A stretch of 64,000 nucleotides of DNA, taken from positions 2,542,001-2,606,000 of the forward strand of contig NZ_JACCBV010000001.1 of assembly GCF_013409785.1 (NCBI RefSeq), in the 5' to 3' direction. Numbering within the stretch: the first letter of the stretch is position 1; every line of letters begins with the position of its first letter. The notes beneath the pieces were generated by a model that was given only the letters and a program-made list of their open reading frames with translations, searched no databases and was not told the origin of the DNA. Both the position numbers and the translations under genes were made by a program. Of this stretch, positions 9,715 to 18,357 are shown piece by piece. The stretch comes from Microbacterium immunditiarum. GTDB lineage: Bacteria > Actinomycetota > Actinomycetes > Actinomycetales > Microbacteriaceae.

Positions 9715-11085
9715 TCAACGGTCGTCGAGCGACCGTCCGCGCCGGTCGACGAGACCCCACGCACTCGCGGCTGCGATCACGAAGAACAGCGCGAACACGA
9801 TGAACAGCACGGGCGCGCCGCCGAAAGCGAGCAGCGGCGGCACGGACAGCGGGGCGACGATCGACGCGATGCGGCCGACGCCGGCAGCCCACCCCGAGCC
9901 GGTCGCGCGCAGCGAGGTCGGATACATCTCGGGCGTGACGGCGTAGAGCGCGCCCCACGCGCCGAGGTTGAAGAACGACAGCGCCATGCCCGCGGCCAGC
10001 ACCGACCACTCCGCGCCGGCCGTCCCGAAGAGGATCGCCGAGACAGCCGAGCCCGCGAGGAACACCGACAGTGTCAGCCGCCTCCCCCACACCTCGATGA
10101 GCCACGCCGCGGCCGCGTAGCCCGGGAGCTGCGCGAGCGTGATGACGAGCGTGAAGCCGAACGACCGCACGAGGTCGTAGCCCTGCGCGACCAGGATCGA
10201 CGGGATCCAGATGAACGCACCGTAGTACGAGAAGTTCACGCAGAACCACACGAGCCACAGGCACGCGGTGCGCACGCGGAACTCCGCGGACCACAGCGCT
10301 CCGAGTCGCTCGCGCGCGGTCTGCGCGGCGGGCGGCAGCTCGATCGGGCCGGTCGTGAGGCGTCGGGGCGCCTCGGCGGTCACGGACGACGACTCCTCGA
10401 ACGCGCGGATGACGGACTCCGCCTCGTCATGGCGACCGCGCCGCTCGAGCCACCGCGGCGACTCCGGGAGCCCCCACCGCACGATCAGCGCGTACGCCGC
10501 GGGGATCGCACCAAGCGCGAACGCCCAGCGCCAGCCGGCGTCGGATGCCGGGATCACAAGGAACCCGATGAGCGCCGCCGCTGTCCAGCCGATGGCCCAG
10601 AACGCCTCGAGGATCACGATGAGCCTGCCGCGCATGCGCGCGGGCGCGAACTCGCTCACGTACGTCGACGCCACCGGCAGCTCGGCGCCGAGTCCGAGCC
10701 CGACGAAGAAGCGCAGGATGAGCAGCAGCACGATGCCGCCCACGAGCGCGCTCGCACCCGTCGCGACGCCGTACACGAGGAGTGTCAGCGCGAAGACCTG
10801 GCGGCGCCCGAAGCGGTCGGCGAGCAGTCCCCCGAGCGCGGCGCCGACCGCCATGCCGACGAAGCCCATCGACGCGATCCACGCGGTCTCTTCGGGCGCC
10901 AGGCTCCATTCCTGGGCGAGCGCGGCAAGGATGAAGGAGATGAGCCCGACATCCATCGCGTCGAGGGCCCACCCGATTCCCGAGCCGGTGAGCACACGAA
11001 GGTGCGCGCGCGTGAACGGCAGGCGATCCAGCCTCTGCGACAGCGACGCGGCCGTGGCGGGCGTGGGTGGCGTCGGGACCGACAT
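9715..11085 (-). CDS. MFS transporter (sugar-porter/NaiP-like)
   Basis: A 456-residue, 12-helix major facilitator. GIGWALDAMDVGLISFILA in helix 1 and RFFVGLGLGAELPVASTYVSE resemble the NaiP/aromatic-acid and sugar-porter groups; the loop 2-3 motif GGLLADRFGRRQV and the R-GR repeats are intact. A niacin or aromatic-acid substrate is possible but not provable. The ATG sits 6 nt after TACGAT, so its mRNA is probably leaderless. That promoter lies inside the open frame of the upstream LLM gene, which overlaps this gene by about 660 bases in another frame. Confidence 0.88.
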   Translation of the reverse strand: MSVPTPPTPATAASLSQRLDRLPFTRAHLRVLTGSGIGWALDAMDVGLISFILAALAQEWSLAPEETAWIASMGFVGMAVGAALGGLLADRFGRRQVFALTLLVYGVATGASALVGGIVLLLILRFFVGLGLGAELPVASTYVSEFAPARMRGRLIVILEAFWAIGWTAAALIGFLVIPASDAGWRWAFALGAIPAAYALIVRWGLPESPRWLERRGRHDEAESVIRAFEESSSVTAEAPRRLTTGPIELPPAAQTARERLGALWSAEFRVRTACLWLVWFCVNFSYYGAFIWIPSILVAQGYDLVRSFGFTLVITLAQLPGYAAAAWLIEVWGRRLTLSVFLAGSAVSAILFGTAGAEWSVLAAGMALSFFNLGAWGALYAVTPEMYPTSLRATGSGWAAGVGRIASIVAPLSVPPLLAFGGAPVLFIVFALFFVIAAASAWGLVDRRGRSLDDR

Positions 11086-12181
11086 GAGTGAATCGTAGAG
11101 CCGTGCGGGCCGCCGTCGCGCGCTGTGCGAGCATTTCGCGCACCATGGGCACGACGCGCGTGCCGTACAGCTCGATCGAGCGCATGAGCTTCTCGTGGGC
11201 GAGCGTGCCGTTCGAGTACTTGAGGTCGAAGCGAGCGATTCCGAGCGTGCGGATCGTGTCGGCGATCTTGGCCGCGACGGTCTCCGGCGAACCGACGTAC
11301 AGCGCGCCCTCCGGCCCGACGTCGTGCTGGAAGCGCAGGCGGTTGTACGTCGGCCAGCCGCGCTCCTTTCCGATCGTGTTGTACATGCCCTCGAACGACG
11401 GGTACGCCTCGTCCCACGCCTGCTGGTCCGTCTCGGCGATGTGACCCGGCGAGTGGACCGCCACCGGCAGCGGGTCGTGTCCGAAGGACGCCACCGAGCG
11501 GTGGAACAGATCGACGAACGGACGGAACCGAGCCGCAGGACCGCCGATGATCGCGAGCGTCAGTCCGAACCCATACCGCGCCGCGCGCACGACCGACTCG
11601 GGCGAACCGCCCACGCCGACCCACACCGCGAGGCCGCTCTCGGTCTTCGGGTAGACGTCGGCGTCGGTGAGGGCCGCACGCGTGCGGCCCTGCCACGAGA
11701 CCGGCTTCTCGGTGACCAGCTGCGAGAAGAGGTCCAGCTTCTCCTCGAAGAGGATCTCGTAGTCGGCGAGGTCGTACCCGAACAGCGGGAACGACTCGAT
11801 GAACGAGCCGCGCCCGAGCGTCACCTCGGCGCGCCCGTTCGAGACCGCGTCGAGCGTCGCGAAGCGCTCGTACACACGCACCGGGTCGTCGGACGAGAGC
11901 ACGGTGACGGCGGTGCCGAGACGGATGCCGCGCGTGCGCCCCGCGGCGGCCGCGAGCACGATCTCGGGACTCGAGACGGCGAACTCGCGCCGGTGATGCT
12001 CCCCCACCCCGAACGAAGCGAGCCCGAGCTCGTCGGCGAGCACGGCCTCCTCGACCATGTTGCGGATCACCTGGGCCCCGGTCAGCCGGTTTCCCTGCTC
12101 GTCGAGAGTCACATCGCCGAATGTGTCGAGCCCGAAGGCGACGTCATCCGCAGTGGAGGGGGTGTCGGGCTGGTTGGTCAT
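10427..12181 (-). CDS. LLM-class flavin-dependent oxidoreductase with no stop at the expected end
   Basis: The first 360 or so residues are a normal luciferase-like monooxygenase: FGLDTFGDVT, GVGEHHRREFAVSSPEIVLA, RIRLGTAVTVLSS-type strand (here GIRLGTAVTVLSSDD), VTLGRGSFIESFPLFGYDL and the C-terminal SIELYGTRVVPMVREML. It should use FMNH2 or F420 with an unknown substrate. AAGGAG upstream supports ATG at 12181 (or 12187). Relatives end close to VREML, but here the frame stays open for another 223 codons, through the MFS start, so the extra tail has no recognisable content. A stop-codon mutation is more likely than a fusion. Confidence 0.7.
   Translation of the reverse strand: MTNQPDTPSTADDVAFGLDTFGDVTLDEQGNRLTGAQVIRNMVEEAVLADELGLASFGVGEHHRREFAVSSPEIVLAAAAGRTRGIRLGTAVTVLSSDDPVRVYERFATLDAVSNGRAEVTLGRGSFIESFPLFGYDLADYEILFEEKLDLFSQLVTEKPVSWQGRTRAALTDADVYPKTESGLAVWVGVGGSPESVVRAARYGFGLTLAIIGGPAARFRPFVDLFHRSVASFGHDPLPVAVHSPGHIAETDQQAWDEAYPSFEGMYNTIGKERGWPTYNRLRFQHDVGPEGALYVGSPETVAAKIADTIRTLGIARFDLKYSNGTLAHEKLMRSIELYGTRVVPMVREMLAQRATAARTALRFTHVGPDATHARHGRVAVAEAGSPAVHARAPSCAHRLGNRVGPRRDGCRAHLLHPCRARPGMEPGARRDRVDRVDGLRRHGGRRRARGTARRPLRAPPGLRADTPRVRRRDGCERARGRHRAAAHPALLRRARTRRRAAGGVDVRERVRARAHARQAHRDPRGVLGHRLDSGGAHRVPCDPGIRRRLALGVRAWCDPRGVRADRAVGAPGVAAVARAARSP
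11092..11097 (-). promoter_or_regulatory. -10 box TACGAT of the MFS gene, inside the LLM frame
   Basis: It ends six bases before the MFS ATG. The CGA in it is codon 363 of the LLM frame; a single C-to-T change would give both a TGA stop there and a near-consensus TATGAT -10. Confidence 0.5.
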
Positions 12182-12299
12182 GAGCATGGTCTCCTTTGCA
12201 TTCACGCGCATGCAACATGCCGCGCACAGTGCGCATTCCCGACGGACTCGCGACCGACCGCCGGACCAACGGCCTCCCCCGCCGGCGAGGGCGTCGGCG

Positions 12300-12305
12300 T
12301 ACCTT
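12300..12305 (+). promoter_or_regulatory. -10 box TACCTT, 6 nt before the phosphoribosyltransferase ATG
   Basis: The GGAGG between the hexamer and ATG is only one base from the ATG, too close for a Shine-Dalgarno, so a leaderless start is favoured. Confidence 0.5.
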
Positions 12306-12311
12306 GGAGGC

Positions 12312-12977
12312 ATGGCCATCTTCGCGGACCGCGCCGACGCGGGGCGAGTGCTCGCCGCCGCATTGGAGCGCTGGAGGGGAACGGATGCCATCGTCTTCGG
12401 CATCCCGCGAGGCGGAGTCGTCGTCGCCGCCGAGGTCGCGCGTGTGCTGTCGCTGCCGTTGGCGGCGGTGGTCGTGCGCAAGCTCGGCGCCGCTCACCAC
12501 GAGGAGTTCGCCGTCGGCGCGATCGCCGAGGACGTGCGCTTCATCAGCCCGGAGGCCGTGCGCACGGGTTTCACAACACCCGACGAGCTCGCCGCCGTCG
12601 AACAGAGGGAGCGCGAGGAGCTCGCCCGGCGGACGCGGCTGTTCGGGGCATCCGCCATCGACGTCTCGGGGAGGACCGCGCTCGTCGTCGACGACGGCAT
12701 CGCGACCGGGGCGACCGCGACCGTCGCCTGTCGCTCGCTGCGGGCGCGAGGCGCATCGACCATCGTGCTCGCCGTTCCGGTGGCACCGGTCGACTTCTCA
12801 CCAGAACAGGAGGCCGTCGACGAGTACGTCTGCCCCAACCGCGTCCGCGATTTCTGGGCCGTCGGGCAGTTCTTCCGCGACTTCCGCCAGACCACCGACG
12901 ACGAGGTCATCAGATTGCTGGCCGCGTCGAGCGGCGGCGCGGAGGCGGCCGCGGGAGACACGACGGCCGGTGCCTGA
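12312..12977 (+). CDS. Phosphoribosyltransferase-domain protein
   Basis: A 221-residue type I PRTase fold. The PRPP-binding motif is ALVVDDGIATGATATVA (near 120-136), and FGIPRGGVVVAAEVA with VVRKLGAAHHEEFAVGA are features of the group often found beside dienelactone hydrolase or erythromycin esterase domains. No second domain is present. The base or role is not known; it need not be a salvage enzyme. It is followed by a strong hairpin shared with the convergent DUF885 gene. Confidence 0.83.
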   Translation: MAIFADRADAGRVLAAALERWRGTDAIVFGIPRGGVVVAAEVARVLSLPLAAVVVRKLGAAHHEEFAVGAIAEDVRFISPEAVRTGFTTPDELAAVEQREREELARRTRLFGASAIDVSGRTALVVDDGIATGATATVACRSLRARGASTIVLAVPVAPVDFSPEQEAVDEYVCPNRVRDFWAVGQFFRDFRQTTDDEVIRLLAASSGGAEAAAGDTTAGA

Positions 12978-13008
12978 CCCCGCAACGGGGACCAGGAACC
13001 GGCCGTCG
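12961..13008. terminator. Nested hairpin between convergent genes
   Basis: The outer stem is CGACGGCCGGT with ACCGGCCGTCG (11 bp, perfect). The inner stem is CCCCG-CAA-CGGGG. It covers the ends of both the phosphoribosyltransferase gene and the space before the DUF885 stop, and has no T-tract. Confidence 0.7.
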
Positions 13009-13014
13009 CGGGGA

Positions 13015-14685
13015 TCAGCGCGCGAACGCCGCCCGCAGCGTGTCGAGGCCGACGCCGCCGAGGTCGAGCGCGCGCTTGTGGAACGCCTTGATGTCGAACG
13101 CGTCGCCCTGCGCCGCCTTGACGTCGTCGCGCAGCTGCTCCCAGATGCGCTGGCCGACCTTGTAGGCCGGAGCCTGTCCGGGCCAGCCGAGGTAGCGGTT
13201 CACCTCGAACATCACGAACTCGTCGGACATGTTGACGTTGCGGCGCATGAACGCCAGTGCGTAGTCCGCGTCCCATGTGCCCTGGCCATCGGGGCGCGGC
13301 TTCTCGAGGTGCACGCCGATGTCGAGCACGACACGCGCGGCACGCATCCGCTGCCCGTCGAGCATGCCGAGACGATCGGCGGGGTCGCTCAGGTAGCCGA
13401 GCTGGTCCATGAGCCGCTCGGCGTACAGCGCCCATCCCTCTGCGTGACCGCTCGAGCCGGCGAGCAGGCGCCGCCACGAGTTCAGCTGCGCGCGGTTGTA
13501 CACCGCCTGTGCGATCTGCAGGTGGTGTCCCGGGACGCCCTCGTGGTACACGGTCGTGAGCTCTCGCCACGTGTCGAACGAGTCGACGCCCTCGGGGACC
13601 GACCACCACATGCGGCCGGGGCGCGAGAAGTCGTCGGTCGGACCCGTGTAGTAGATGCCGCCTTCCTTCGTGGGGGCGATCATGCACTCCAGGCGACGGA
13701 TGGGCTCGGCGATGTCGAAGTGCGTCTTGCCGAGCTCTTCGATCGCGCGGTCGCTCGTCTCCTGCATCCAGCGCTGCAGGGCCTCTGTGCCGTGCAGCTT
13801 GCGCTTCTCGTCCTGTTCGAGGAACGCGACGGCTTCTTCGACGGATGCCCCGGCCTTGATCTCGTTCGCGATGGCCTCCTGCTCGGCGACCATGCGCGCG
13901 AGCTCCTCGACGCCCCACTCGTACGTCTCGTCGAGGTCGATCGTGGCGCCGAGGAAGCGGCGCGACTGGAGGGCGTACAGCTCGCGGCCGACGGCATCCT
14001 TCTCGGATGCGACCGGCGCGAGCTCGTTGCCCAGGAACGCCGCAAGCTCGTCGTACGCGACGCGGGCGCTGCCCGCCGCGTCGGAGAGGTCGCGGGCGAG
14101 CGAGGCGGGGAGCTGTCCTTCGCTCGGGTTCGCCTCGCCGACGAAGGTCGCGAAGAAGCCGCTGTCGGACGTGTAGCGCGCGATCTGCGTGACGACCTCC
14201 GTCACCTGCCGCCGCGCGGGAACGACGCCTTCGGCGATCCCGGTGCGCAGCGTCGCGATGTAGCCCTCGATGGCTGCCGGGAGCGCGCTGAGACGCTTCG
14301 AGATCACGGACCAGTCGTCGACCGTGTCGGTCGGCATGAGGTCGAACACCGAGCGGATGTCCTGCGGAGGCGACGCGATCACGTTGAGGTCGCGCTTCGG
14401 CCATCCGGCCTCGTGTACATCCAGCTCGAGCTTGAGCTGGCTCGAGAGGTCGTCCTTCGTGACGAGGTCGATGTCGTCGACCGGCGTGGCCGCCTCGAGC
14501 TCCTTGAGCGTCTTGCGCGCCGCGTCGAGGACGCGCTCGACGCCTTCGGGCGAGTAGTCGCCGAAGCGGTCGTTGTACTCGGAACGGCCGATGTAGGTCG
14601 CGATCGTCGGTTCGAGCTCGGCGAGCGTGTCGACCCAGGTCTCGGCGATCTTGTCGATCTCCGTGGGAGTCCGTGGTTCAGTCAT
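13015..14685 (-). CDS. DUF885-family putative metallohydrolase
   Basis: A 556-residue cytosolic protein without a signal peptide. The zinc-protease-like motif YHEGVPGHHLQIAQ lies about two thirds along, with NRYLGWPGQAPAYKVGQ near the C-terminus; both are hallmarks of DUF885. Members are thought to be metallo-carboxypeptidase-like, but activity is known for few. The ATG is 7 nt from a TAGGCT -10 box, so the mRNA is probably leaderless. It follows polA on the same strand but is separated by the 70-bp repeat block. Confidence 0.85.
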   Translation of the reverse strand: MTEPRTPTEIDKIAETWVDTLAELEPTIATYIGRSEYNDRFGDYSPEGVERVLDAARKTLKELEAATPVDDIDLVTKDDLSSQLKLELDVHEAGWPKRDLNVIASPPQDIRSVFDLMPTDTVDDWSVISKRLSALPAAIEGYIATLRTGIAEGVVPARRQVTEVVTQIARYTSDSGFFATFVGEANPSEGQLPASLARDLSDAAGSARVAYDELAAFLGNELAPVASEKDAVGRELYALQSRRFLGATIDLDETYEWGVEELARMVAEQEAIANEIKAGASVEEAVAFLEQDEKRKLHGTEALQRWMQETSDRAIEELGKTHFDIAEPIRRLECMIAPTKEGGIYYTGPTDDFSRPGRMWWSVPEGVDSFDTWRELTTVYHEGVPGHHLQIAQAVYNRAQLNSWRRLLAGSSGHAEGWALYAERLMDQLGYLSDPADRLGMLDGQRMRAARVVLDIGVHLEKPRPDGQGTWDADYALAFMRRNVNMSDEFVMFEVNRYLGWPGQAPAYKVGQRIWEQLRDDVKAAQGDAFDIKAFHKRALDLGGVGLDTLRAAFAR

Positions 14686-14692
14686 GCCGTCC

Positions 14693-14698
14693 AGCCTA
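14693..14698 (-). promoter_or_regulatory. -10 box TAGGCT of the DUF885 gene (leaderless)
   Basis: It lies seven bases before ATG, directly beside the 70-bp repeat array. Confidence 0.5.
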
Positions 14699-14702
14699 GG
14701 GG

Positions 14703-14907
14703 GCAGGGGGCGCGGCGAAGCCGCCGACGAGCGTCAGCGAGTCCTCGCGGGGACCGCCCCGCGACCAAACAAGCAGGGGGCGCGGCGAAGCCGCCGACGA
14801 GCGTCAACGAGTCCTCGCGGGGACCGCCCCGCGACCAAACAAGCAGGGGGCGCGGCGAAGCCGCCGACGAGCGTCAGCGAGTCCTCGCGGGGACCGCCCC
14901 GCGACCA
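14703..14907. repeat. Three tandem copies of a 70-bp hairpin-forming repeat
   Basis: Units begin at 14703, 14773 and 14843; the third is cut after 65 bp. They are identical except for one base (GCGTCAGCGA against GCGTCAACGA in the middle copy). Each unit can form two hairpins: GCGGC-GAA-GCCGC and CGCGGGG-ACCG-CCCCGCG. The array lies between polA and the DUF885 gene, both minus strand. It may terminate polA transcription or be a REP-like element. It is not a CRISPR: there are no variable spacers. Confidence 0.9.
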
Positions 14908-14925
14908 CGGAAAAACCGCTTGCGC

Positions 14926-17568
14926 CTAGTGACCGGCCTCGTTCCAGTCGGCGCCGCGGCCGATCTGAACGTCGAGCGGGACCGTCAGCTCCGCGGCATC
15001 CGCCATACGTGATCGGACGATGCGCTCGGCCGCGTCCCACTCCCCCGGCGCGACCTCGACCACGAGCTCGTCGTGGATCTGCAGCAGCACGCGCGACCGC
15101 AGACCCTCGGCGACGAACTCGTCGTGGATGCGGAAGAGAGCGATCTTCATGATGTCGGCCGCGCTGCCCTGGATCGGCGCGTTGAGGGCCGCACGCTCGG
15201 CGTTCTCGCGCAGCACGCGGTTGGGGCTCGTGAGGTCGGGGAAGGGCCGGCGGCGACCGAAGATCGTCTCGGTGTAGCCGTCGATGCGCGCCTGCTCGAC
15301 CGATGAGCGCAGGTAGTCGCGCACCGCGCCGAACCGCGCGAAGTACTCCATCATGAGCTGCTTCGCCTCGGACTGGTCGATCCGCAGCTGCTTCGACAGG
15401 CCGAACGCCGACAGGCCGTACACGAGCCCGTACGACATCGCCTTGACCTTCGTGCGCATGAGCGGCGTGACGTCTTCGGGGGCGACGCCGAAGACGCGCG
15501 CGCCGACGTAGCGGTGCGTGTCTTCGCCCGAGTTGAACGCCTCGATGAGGCCGGGGTCGCCCGACAGGTGCGCCATGATCCGCATCTCGATCTGCGAGTA
15601 GTCCGCGGTGAGCAGCGCCTCGTAGCCCGTTCCCACTTCGAACGCGGCGCGGATGCGGGCACCCTCCTCGGTGCGGATCGGGATGTTCTGCAGGTTCGGG
15701 TCGGTGCTCGAGAGCCGGCCGGTCTGGCTTCCGGTCTGCAAGTAGGTGGTGCGGATGCGCCCGTCGGGCCCGATCGCGGTGTCGAGCGACTCGATGATCT
15801 GACGCAGCTTCGTCGCCTCGCGGTGCTGCAGCAGCAGGTCGAGGAACGGATGCGGGTTCGTCTCCTGCAGGTCGGCGAGCACCGCGGCATCCGTCGAATA
15901 CCCCGTCTTGGTCTTGCGGGTCTTCGGCAGCTGCAGCTCTTCGAAGAGCACCTCTTGCAGCTGCTTCGGCGAGCCGAGGTTGACCTCGCGCCCGATCGCG
16001 GCGAACGCCTGCTGCGCGATCGCATCGGCGCGCTCGCCCAGCTCGCCCGAGAGCGCCGCGAGCTTGTCGTGCGAGACGGCGACGCCCGCGAGCTCCATGC
16101 CGGCGAGGGTGACGAGCGTGGGCAGCTCGATGTCGGTGAGGACGGATGCCACGCGCGCCGGCAGCTCGACGCGCAGGGCGTCGGCGACCCGCAGCGTGAA
16201 CCACGACACCTGGCCCGGCGTGGCGCCCTCGGTCTCGGGCACGAGCTGCGTCGGATCGGACTCGGGAAGGCGCTCGCCGAGGTAGCGGTCGACGAGATCG
16301 GACAGCGTCTTGTCGGGGAAGCTCGGACGGATGAGCCACCCGGCGAGGATCGTGTCGAACGCGAGCCCGCCGACGTCGACGCCGGCACGGCGCAGTGCCT
16401 TCAGCTGCGGCTTCGTGTCGCTGAACACCTTCGGTGCGTCGGACGCGAACCACGACGCGATCGCCTCGGCGACCTCGGGAGTCCACGTCATCTCGACCGC
16501 CGCCTCGAGGGTCGCGAAGCCGACGCGGCGCGGCAGCCCGCCTTCGATCGTGACGGTCACGCCCACTTCGCCGGCCGCAGCTGCGAGCCAGTCGGCGAGC
16601 TCGGTCGGCGACGGCTCGGCCGACTTCGGCATCGGCGGCACTTCGGCCGTCGACTGGGTCGTGCCCGCCGCCCCGTCGAGCCCCGCCGCTTCGAAGACGC
16701 GCGGCAGCAGGGTGCGGAACTCCAGCCGCGAGAAGATGTCGCGCACCGCCTGCGCGTCTATCGGCTTGACCTCGAGGTCGGCCGGCCCGACCGGAAGCTC
16801 GACGTCGCGCAGCAGCCGGTTGAGCGCGCGGTTGCGCTTGACGGCTTCGAGGTGCTCGCGGAGGTTGTTGCCCACCACGCCCGTCACCTTGTCGGCGTTC
16901 GCGAGCAGCTCGTCGAGCGACCCGAACTGGTTGAGCCACTTCACCGCTGTCTTCTCGCCGACCTTCGGCACGCCCGGAAGGTTGTCGCTCGTCTCGCCGA
17001 CGAGCGCCGCGATGTCGGGGTAGTTCTGCGGCGGCAGGCCGTACTTCTCGATGACGGCCTGGGTGTCGTAGCGCTTGAGCTGCGAGACGCCCTGCACGTT
17101 CGGGTACAGCAGCGTGATGTCATCGTCGACGAGCTGGATCGTGTCGCGGTCGCCCGAGCACACGAGCACGCGGAAGCCCTGCTCCTCGCCCTGGGTCGCG
17201 AGCGTCGCGAGGATGTCGTCGGCCTCGATGTCTTCGAGCGAGAGCACCGGGATGTTCATCGCGGCGAGGCAGTCCTGCAGCAGCGGAATCTGCCCGCGGA
17301 ACTCGGCCGGGGTCTCGGAGCGGTTCGCCTTGTACTCGGGATACTCGCGCGTGCGGAAGGACTGACGCGACGTGTCGAAGGCCACGGCCATGTGCGTCGG
17401 CTTCTCGGCCTTGATCAGGTTGATCAGCATCGCGAGGAAGCCGTAGATGCCGTTCGTGTGCTGGCCGTCCTTCGTCGAGAAGTTCTCGACAGGGAGCGCG
17501 TAGAACGCGCGATACGCGAGCGAATGACCGTCGACGACCAGGAGGGTGGGCTTTGCGGAGTCCGTCAC
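14926..17568 (-). CDS. polA: DNA polymerase I
   Basis: An 880-residue enzyme for gap filling and primer removal. The 5' nuclease domain (1-300) shows VVDGHSLAYRAFYALP, DDILATLAT, CSGDRDTIQLVDD and LVGETSDNLPGVPKVGEKTA. The polymerase domain has motif A LLTADYSQIEMRI, motif B region RTKVKAMSYGLVYGLS and motif C LLQIHDELVVEV. The middle domain lacks the DxE of a 3'-5' exonuclease, as in mycobacterial and Taq enzymes. The GTG start is 6 nt from a TAGGCT -10 box, so it is probably leaderless. Confidence 0.97.
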   Translation of the reverse strand: MTDSAKPTLLVVDGHSLAYRAFYALPVENFSTKDGQHTNGIYGFLAMLINLIKAEKPTHMAVAFDTSRQSFRTREYPEYKANRSETPAEFRGQIPLLQDCLAAMNIPVLSLEDIEADDILATLATQGEEQGFRVLVCSGDRDTIQLVDDDITLLYPNVQGVSQLKRYDTQAVIEKYGLPPQNYPDIAALVGETSDNLPGVPKVGEKTAVKWLNQFGSLDELLANADKVTGVVGNNLREHLEAVKRNRALNRLLRDVELPVGPADLEVKPIDAQAVRDIFSRLEFRTLLPRVFEAAGLDGAAGTTQSTAEVPPMPKSAEPSPTELADWLAAAAGEVGVTVTIEGGLPRRVGFATLEAAVEMTWTPEVAEAIASWFASDAPKVFSDTKPQLKALRRAGVDVGGLAFDTILAGWLIRPSFPDKTLSDLVDRYLGERLPESDPTQLVPETEGATPGQVSWFTLRVADALRVELPARVASVLTDIELPTLVTLAGMELAGVAVSHDKLAALSGELGERADAIAQQAFAAIGREVNLGSPKQLQEVLFEELQLPKTRKTKTGYSTDAAVLADLQETNPHPFLDLLLQHREATKLRQIIESLDTAIGPDGRIRTTYLQTGSQTGRLSSTDPNLQNIPIRTEEGARIRAAFEVGTGYEALLTADYSQIEMRIMAHLSGDPGLIEAFNSGEDTHRYVGARVFGVAPEDVTPLMRTKVKAMSYGLVYGLSAFGLSKQLRIDQSEAKQLMMEYFARFGAVRDYLRSSVEQARIDGYTETIFGRRRPFPDLTSPNRVLRENAERAALNAPIQGSAADIMKIALFRIHDEFVAEGLRSRVLLQIHDELVVEVAPGEWDAAERIVRSRMADAAELTVPLDVQIGRGADWNEAGH

Positions 17569-17574
17569 CCTGCA

Positions 17575-17580
17575 AGCCTA
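17575..17580 (-). promoter_or_regulatory. -10 box TAGGCT of polA (leaderless)
   Basis: There are exactly six bases between the hexamer and the GTG start codon. Confidence 0.55.
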
Positions 17581-17620
17581 GCCAGGGCCGGTGACACCGA
17601 ATCCGTGCTGTGGAGGCGTC

Positions 17621-18235
17621 TCACTTCTTGGGAGCGAGCTGCTCGATGATGGCCTTCGCGACGTCCTGCATCGTGAGGCGACGGTCCATCGACGCCTTCT
17701 GGATCCAGCGGAACGCCTCGGGCTCGGTGAGGCCCATCTTCTCGTTGAGAAGGCCCTTCGCGCGGTCGACGAGCTTGCGCGTCTCGAACCGCTCGACCAT
17801 GTCGGCGACCTCGGCCTCGAGCGTGATGATCTGCTCGTGACGGGCCAGCGCGATCTCGATCGCGGGCAGCAGATCGTTGGGCGTGAACGGCTTCACGACA
17901 TAGGCGAGCGCGCCGGCCTCGCTCGCGCGCTCGACGAGCTCCTTCTGGCTGAAGGCTGTCAACAGCACGACGGGTGCGATGTTGTTCTTGCTGAGCTTCT
18001 CAGCGGCGCTGATGCCGTCGAGCTGCGGCATCTTGACGTCCATGATCACGAGGTCGGGACGCAGCTCGGTCGCGAGCTGAACGGCGGTCTCGCCGTCTCC
18101 CGCCTCACCCACGACATCGAAGCCGTTGTCGCGCAGGATCTCGACGATGTCGAGCCGGATGAGCGACTCGTCTTCGGCTACGACCACTCGGCGCGGAGCG
18201 GCGGACGACGCTGCAGGCTGCTCGTTCTCAGTCAC
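17621..18235 (-). CDS. pdtaR: ANTAR-domain response regulator (PdtaR-like)
   Basis: A 204-residue regulator with a receiver domain (RRVVVAEDESLIRLD, phospho-acceptor D66 in LVIMDVKMPQLDG, Lys in YVVKPFTPNDLL) and a C-terminal ANTAR domain (ending LTMQDVAKAIIEQLAPKK) that binds paired RNA hairpins to control termination. In mycobacteria the PdtaS/PdtaR pair works this way; no histidine kinase lies next to it here. The GTG is 6 nt from TAGGAT and also follows AAAGG, so both leaderless and led translation are conceivable. Confidence 0.9.
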   Translation of the reverse strand: MTENEQPAASSAAPRRVVVAEDESLIRLDIVEILRDNGFDVVGEAGDGETAVQLATELRPDLVIMDVKMPQLDGISAAEKLSKNNIAPVVLLTAFSQKELVERASEAGALAYVVKPFTPNDLLPAIEIALARHEQIITLEAEVADMVERFETRKLVDRAKGLLNEKMGLTEPEAFRWIQKASMDRRLTMQDVAKAIIEQLAPKK

Positions 18236-18241
18236 CTTTGA

Positions 18242-18247
18242 ATCCTA
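18242..18247 (-). promoter_or_regulatory. -10 box TAGGAT of the ANTAR regulator gene
   Basis: It lies six bases from the GTG start and points away from the divergent tRNA gene. Confidence 0.5.
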
Positions 18248-18274
18248 AGGTATGGTCAATCGAAGCGCGCAGCG

Positions 18275-18357
18275 GCCGGTGTGGCGGAATGGCAGACGCG
18301 ACCGACTCAAACTCGGTTGCCCGAAAGGGCGTGTGGGTTCGACTCCCACCACCGGCA
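18275..18357 (+). tRNA. tRNA-Leu (anticodon CAA)
   Basis: The 83-nt cloverleaf is complete: acceptor GCCGGTG with CACCGGC plus discriminator A, anticodon arm ACCGA-CTCAAAC-TCGGT giving CAA (reads UUG), a long variable arm TGCCCGAAAGGGCG as expected for Leu, and T-arm GTGGG-TTCGACT-CCCAC. CCA is not encoded. Its 3' end is repeated 157 bp downstream, and a long hairpin begins inside its last bases. Confidence 0.96.

Noticed and set aside
10427..12181. LLM-MFS fusion or a frameshift in the LLM gene
   Set aside because: The MFS gene is in a different frame with its own -10 box and start. No frame change gives a stop near the family's usual end.
14703..14907. CRISPR array
   Set aside because: The repeats abut each other with no unique spacers, and no cas genes are present.
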